From: Succinivibrionaceae bacterium UBA3769
Lineage (GTDB): Bacteria > Pseudomonadota > Gammaproteobacteria > Enterobacterales > Succinivibrionaceae
Assembly: GCA_002372325.1 (NCBI GenBank)
Contig: DFFT01000184.1
Location: forward strand, 1 to 44,213
Length of the DNA stretch: 44,213 nt
Direction of reading: 5' to 3'
Shown: positions 41,415 through 44,213 of the stretch, piece after piece
Layout of the letters: every line of letters starts with the position of its first letter
How positions within the stretch are numbered: position 1 is the first letter of the stretch
Program-made: the position numbers and the translations under genes
The notes under the pieces: model-generated
Told to the model about the DNA's origin: nothing
The model's input: only the letters and a program-made list of their open reading frames with translations
Databases searched by the model: none

Positions 41415-41435
41415 AAAGCCGGCGAAACCGGCTTT
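41415..41435 (-). terminator. Terminator after fau
   Basis: AAAGCCGG (41415-41422) pairs with CCGGCTTT (41428-41435). T-runs are present on both sides, so it may work in both directions; its position fits the end of the fau transcript. Confidence 0.75.
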
Positions 41436-41470
41436 TTAACTGAGACGCGATGTCAGCGGGACTCCTGGAG

Positions 41471-42085
41471 TTACTGCAGGGGCGGCTGTCTCACATTCTT
41501 TTCAAAAATGATGTCCCGGGTGGGGGTAATGATTTCCGGAAGAGGCACATCCCAGATTTCGGTGGGAAGGGCTTCCACTTCCTGAATGTCCAGAGCCAGA
41601 CCTACCGGATAGGGGCCTTTGCCGGTCTGGTTGTAGATCTGCAGGGTGCGGTCGTAGTAGCCGCCGCCCATGCCAAGACGGTTGCCATGGGAATCGTAAG
41701 CTACCAGCGGGGTGCACATGATGTCGATGCGGTTCAGCGGGATAACGTTTCTGACATCAAGCTCCGGCTCCGGGATACCGTATTTGTTGTTAACCATGAT
41801 GGTGTTTTTATCATAGTTAAGGAACAGAAGATGTCCTTTGCAAAACGGATGCAAAACCGGCAGGGCTACCCGGATGTTGTTATTGAGACACCAGTTAATG
41901 ACTCCGGCAGTGTCAACCTCGCCGTCAACGCTCATGTAGAGGGCCACGCAGGACGCTTTGTTAATACGTTCGTGATGCATGAAACGATCTACCAGCTGAG
42001 CCGAATAATGGGCATGCTGTTCGACACTTATGGTTTTGCGGAGATCGCGAATTTTCTGACGCAGAAGAGGACGGGATGTAGGCAT
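41471..42085 (-). CDS. fau: 5-formyltetrahydrofolate cyclo-ligase
   Basis: A 204-aa enzyme converting 5-formyl-THF to 5,10-methenyl-THF with ATP. Family marks are the N-terminal LLRQKIRDLRKTIS, the VALYMSVDGEVDT strand, and the signature GNRLGMGGGYYDRTLQ near 145-160. Immediately downstream of 6S RNA on the same strand, as ygfA/fau is in E. coli, where the two are co-transcribed. No strong ribosome site precedes the ATG. Confidence 0.93.
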   Translation of the reverse strand: MPTSRPLLRQKIRDLRKTISVEQHAHYSAQLVDRFMHHERINKASCVALYMSVDGEVDTAGVINWCLNNNIRVALPVLHPFCKGHLLFLNYDKNTIMVNNKYGIPEPELDVRNVIPLNRIDIMCTPLVAYDSHGNRLGMGGGYYDRTLQIYNQTGKGPYPVGLALDIQEVEALPTEIWDVPLPEIITPTRDIIFEKNVRQPPLQ

Positions 42086-42113
42086 ATTTTTACAGCTTCA
42101 AGTTACAGGTATT

Positions 42114-42136
42114 AAAAAAGGCAGGAGGATCCTGCC
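42114..42136 (-). terminator. Terminator between 6S RNA and fau
   Basis: GGCAGGA (42120-42126) and TCCTGCC (42130-42136) form a perfect stem with a 3-base loop and run into TTTTTT (42114-42119) on the minus strand. Read-through past it would give the longer 6S-fau transcript. Confidence 0.8.
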
Positions 42137-42154
42137 TTTCAATTTAAATCAATC

Positions 42155-42367
42155 ACACCAGACTCCCAAACAATGCTAAGGTCTGAAACCTTGAACCCGG
42201 AAGTTCAAAGCGGGCGACGCTGAAGCGCACTTAGGCTTCCTGACTCGGTGATCCTGTTACGGAGCCGCAGGCCTGCACACCATGCACCTTTAATCCCCCT
42301 AATCTGTTTGTATCGGCTCAGGGACATAACCAAATACAATGCCTAAAAGCGGCGATTGAAGAGAAAT
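42155..42367 (-). ncRNA. ssrS: 6S RNA
   Basis: Between zapA and fau, the position of 6S RNA in gammaproteobacteria. On the minus strand it starts ATTTCTCTTCAATCG, close to the E. coli 5' end, and contains CCTGAGCCGATA, identical to the conserved 6S segment, as well as CTTCCGGGTTCAAGG, matching the E. coli GGGTTCAAGG hairpin region. 6S RNA mimics an open promoter and holds sigma-70 RNA polymerase in stationary phase. The exact 3' end is estimated. Confidence 0.9.
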
Positions 42368-42372
42368 CCGCT

Positions 42373-42711
42373 TCAGTCACCCTCAAGGAGCTCCATCAGC
42401 TTCTTTACTCTTACACTCAGTGTATCGCTGATGCCTTTCAATTGCAATGACTTTTGGTTCAATTCGTGACAGAAGTCCAAAGATGCCAGCAGGGCTATTT
42501 TTTCCATGGAGAGGCCCGGAGCCACTTTTCTGAGTTCCAGGATCTTGTCATTCACCATGTTCTGAGCCCGGATCATGGCAGCGGCTTCGCCCTTGCGGCA
42601 GGTTATGCGCATGGTCTGCCCGGAAAGGGTGAGGTTAACCTGTTCGGTGACCAGGGGCTTGATTTCATCGGCATTGGCGTTATCCGGGGCGGGGCTGGCA
42701 TAGTCGGTCAT
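42373..42711 (-). CDS. zapA: Cell division protein ZapA
   Basis: A 112-aa protein that bundles FtsZ filaments at the division ring. VNLTLSGQTMRITCRKGE gives the N-terminal beta domain, MIRAQNMVNDKILELRK the first helix, and LSMEKIALLASLDFCHELNQ the family core, followed by the long C-terminal coiled coil. AAGGAG precedes the start by seven bases. The polar N-terminal 20 residues are longer than in E. coli ZapA (109 aa). Confidence 0.9.
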   Translation of the reverse strand: MTDYASPAPDNANADEIKPLVTEQVNLTLSGQTMRITCRKGEAAAMIRAQNMVNDKILELRKVAPGLSMEKIALLASLDFCHELNQKSLQLKGISDTLSVRVKKLMELLEGD

Positions 42712-43031
42712 GGCATTCTCCTTGTTGCGGCGTCCTTTATGGCATCACAGCTGCACGAGGGCGTTCCGAGCTTCATTTTAACCCCTTTTTGCAGAAAATC
42801 ATGAGGGGAATATCACGGGAGAGGGTTTTCGGCCAGTTACCTGACCCTGACGGCGAAGAAAATCGCAAAAAACTCTGAGAAAGGAGCGCTGCGGGACTGA
42901 ACTCCGGGAGCCGCAAATGCCAGACCTCTGAAAAAACGCAGGGAATGCAGGACACGGCATGAAGCAGCCCCTCTCCCACGGCAGGGCCGGAGAGAGGGGG
43001 AAGAGGGAAGAAAAAAGGAAAGCCGCGGGAA

Positions 43032-43556
43032 TTATGCTGCCGGAGGTTCGCTGCTCCCGTCCCCGGCGGCCGGGGCAGCGGGCTCGGCGGCGGTGTTTTC
43101 CGCCGGTTCCGGAGCGGCGGCTGCGGCTGTGTCAGCTTCCGCATCCGGCCTGGGGGCGCCGCACTCGGTGCAGTACCTCCCCTGATTAAGCTCCCCGCAG
43201 GAACAGAGCCATATCACCCGGCTCCGGGCATTGCCGCATTCGGAGCAGAACTTCCCGCTGTTCATGGTGCCGCAGCCGCATTTCCAGATTACCCGGAGAG
43301 TCCCCTTGTCGATAGCTTCCTTGGAAAGGCGGATTTTATGCCGGGGTTCTGCCGCCATTGCCGCTGCCCTCTGCTGCTCGGCCAGGGAGAAAAGCATCAT
43401 GGTTTCGCCGGTGCCGAATCCCATAAGCCCGTGCCCCAGCATATAGCCGGCATTGTACATGGATGCCCCCAGGGGCGGGATATAGCCATAGCCGCCTGCC
43501 GGGATAAAAAATCCCCCGAATCCGCCGTATCCGGCACCGTCGCCCGTATCGCTCAT
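43032..43556 (-). CDS. Double zinc-ribbon protein with glycine/tyrosine-rich N-terminus
   Basis: A 174-aa protein. The N-terminal 50 residues are Gly/Tyr/Met-rich (GYGGFGGFFIPAGGYGYIPP), then comes a helical stretch (FSLAEQQRAAAMAAE). Two zinc ribbons follow in tandem: WKCGCGTMNSGKFCSECG and WLCSCGELNQGRYCTECG, each C-x-C-x8-C-x2-C. The C-terminus is a 35-residue Ala/Glu/Pro-rich disordered tail. Similar double ribbons end SPFH/virion-core-type proteins, but no SPFH domain is present here. ATG at 43556 with AGGAGG upstream is preferred to the longer frame from 43667. Confidence 0.65.
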   Translation of the reverse strand: MSDTGDGAGYGGFGGFFIPAGGYGYIPPLGASMYNAGYMLGHGLMGFGTGETMMLFSLAEQQRAAAMAAEPRHKIRLSKEAIDKGTLRVIWKCGCGTMNSGKFCSECGNARSRVIWLCSCGELNQGRYCTECGAPRPDAEADTAAAAAPEPAENTAAEPAAPAAGDGSSEPPAA

Positions 43557-44213
43557 ATCCGCCTCCTGATTGCGAAGTTCTTCCGGCAGGACTGCCGGGA
43601 TTTCAGGAATCCCGAAATGCTGCCGGGACTCCCTTGTCATCTGTGATCTCGTCACATATCTGATCATACTTTAATTTGGGGCTTTTGACGGGACGGACTT
43701 TCAAGTTCATGACGGATGCTTATGGTTAATGCCGCAAAATTTGAACTCCGCCACAGGGAAATGCTGTCCGGACGTGCCGTTTTCGTACCGGAGCGGGGCG
43801 CGGCCCCGCTCCGGTTTCCCGCCGGAAACCGGAAAACCAAGAAACCTTTGCAACTGTCCCCGGGTGCGGTTATAATCCGCATGTTTTCGCTGCGAAGCGA
43901 AACCCTAAGTTCAAAGAATATCTCTCCGGTCGTTTATTCTGAATCCGCCCATGTCCGGGCGAGCTCTGCGTTTTTGCCGGAGCCGTCATGCGGGAAGCTC
44001 TGATGTCAGGGCCAGTTTGATTGTCATTTGATTTTTTTCCTTCAGTGATTTTGCATGCGCTTGCCGTGAGGCAATGCCCGTCAGGTTTGTTTAATATCAT
44101 GCCCCCGATCAAATATTTGCAAGGAATGTCACATTAAATTCAAGGGCAAGAGGTTGACAAATTTGTCAAATTATGTATTTGACATGCGTTTTGCTCGTTT
44201 TTTGATATTTTAA
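43557..44213. other. Gene-free end of window with hairpins and a palindrome
   Basis: No gene is supported. A very strong hairpin (13-bp perfect stem ACCGGAGCGGGGC at 43787-43799 with GCCCCGCTCCGGT at 43803-43815) overlaps a second small hairpin (GGTTTCC / GGAAACC, 43813-43830). The last 150 bases are AT-rich and look like a promoter region for a gene outside the window. Confidence 0.5.
44154..44169. promoter_or_regulatory. Perfect 16-bp palindrome, operator-like
   Basis: TTGACAAATTTGTCAA is its own reverse complement. A further half-site, TTTGACA, follows at about 44179. In an AT-rich stretch, this is typical of a dimeric repressor or activator site, and TTGACA could also serve as a -35 element. 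Confidence 0.5.

Overview
The window looks like chromosomal DNA of a gut- or rumen-type anaerobic gammaproteobacterium. The right end has the gammaproteobacterial order zapA - 6S RNA - 5-formyl-THF cyclo-ligase - rpiA. NrdD (oxygen-sensitive ribonucleotide reductase) closely resembles the enterobacterial protein and has a perfect FNR-type site and two NrdR-type boxes upstream. Rpn-like nucleases and decaying accessory genes fill the spaces between. Succinivibrionaceae (Aeromonadales) would fit, but that placement is inference from content and gene order, not a search result.

Layout. 1-680: no gene, no CRISPR array, one strong hairpin. 683-9533: a six-gene, tightly coupled operon encoding a type III-D-like CRISPR effector complex (Cas10 with GGDD but no HD nuclease domain, a Csm3-like Cas7, a Csx10-like Cas5, a tandem Cas7-Cas7 fusion, a Csx19-like protein, and a large TIGR03986-type RAMP protein), ending in a terminator. 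No cas1, cas2, cas6, CRISPR array or CARF effector is visible in the window. 10239-12216: two neighbouring RlaP-like minimal nucleotidyltransferases. 12299-16180 (minus): a 905-aa protein of unknown family and a CesT-like acidic putative secretion chaperone. 16732-19441: a MerR regulator overlapping a VIT/VWA protein. 19721-21410 (minus): gmhA and a DnaQ-type proofreading exonuclease.

21665-23289 is an AT-rich toxin-antitoxin-like module (XRE + ImmA/IrrE protease, then a PIN nuclease) with its own palindromic operator; the PIN gene is split by a +1 frameshift at a T7 tract. 23561-25696 is a Sel1-repeat membrane protein. 25795-27437 is a decay zone with a frameshifted TPM-domain gene and a remnant of an AlbA_2-type ATP-binding protein. 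27437-28663 (minus) is a GTPase. 29310-31269 holds a DEDDh exonuclease and a catalytically dead tandem paralog. 31300-33420 is an array of duplicated, convergent 3' ends of that paralog and of an Rpn-family nuclease, whose full-length copy lies at 33420-34463.

34910-36225 (minus) carries two lipoproteins, 36527-38659 (minus) nrdD, 39540-40391 a predicted LprI/MliC-like lysozyme inhibitor, and 40492-42711 (minus) rpiA, fau, 6S RNA and zapA. The end holds a double zinc-ribbon protein and a 16-bp palindrome in what looks like the regulatory region of a gene beyond the window.

The most interesting parts are the adaptation-less III-D-like operon with its nucleotidyltransferase neighbours, and the amplified Rpn C-terminal modules, each keeping an internal ribosome-binding site. 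All family calls are from reading motifs by eye; no database search was possible.
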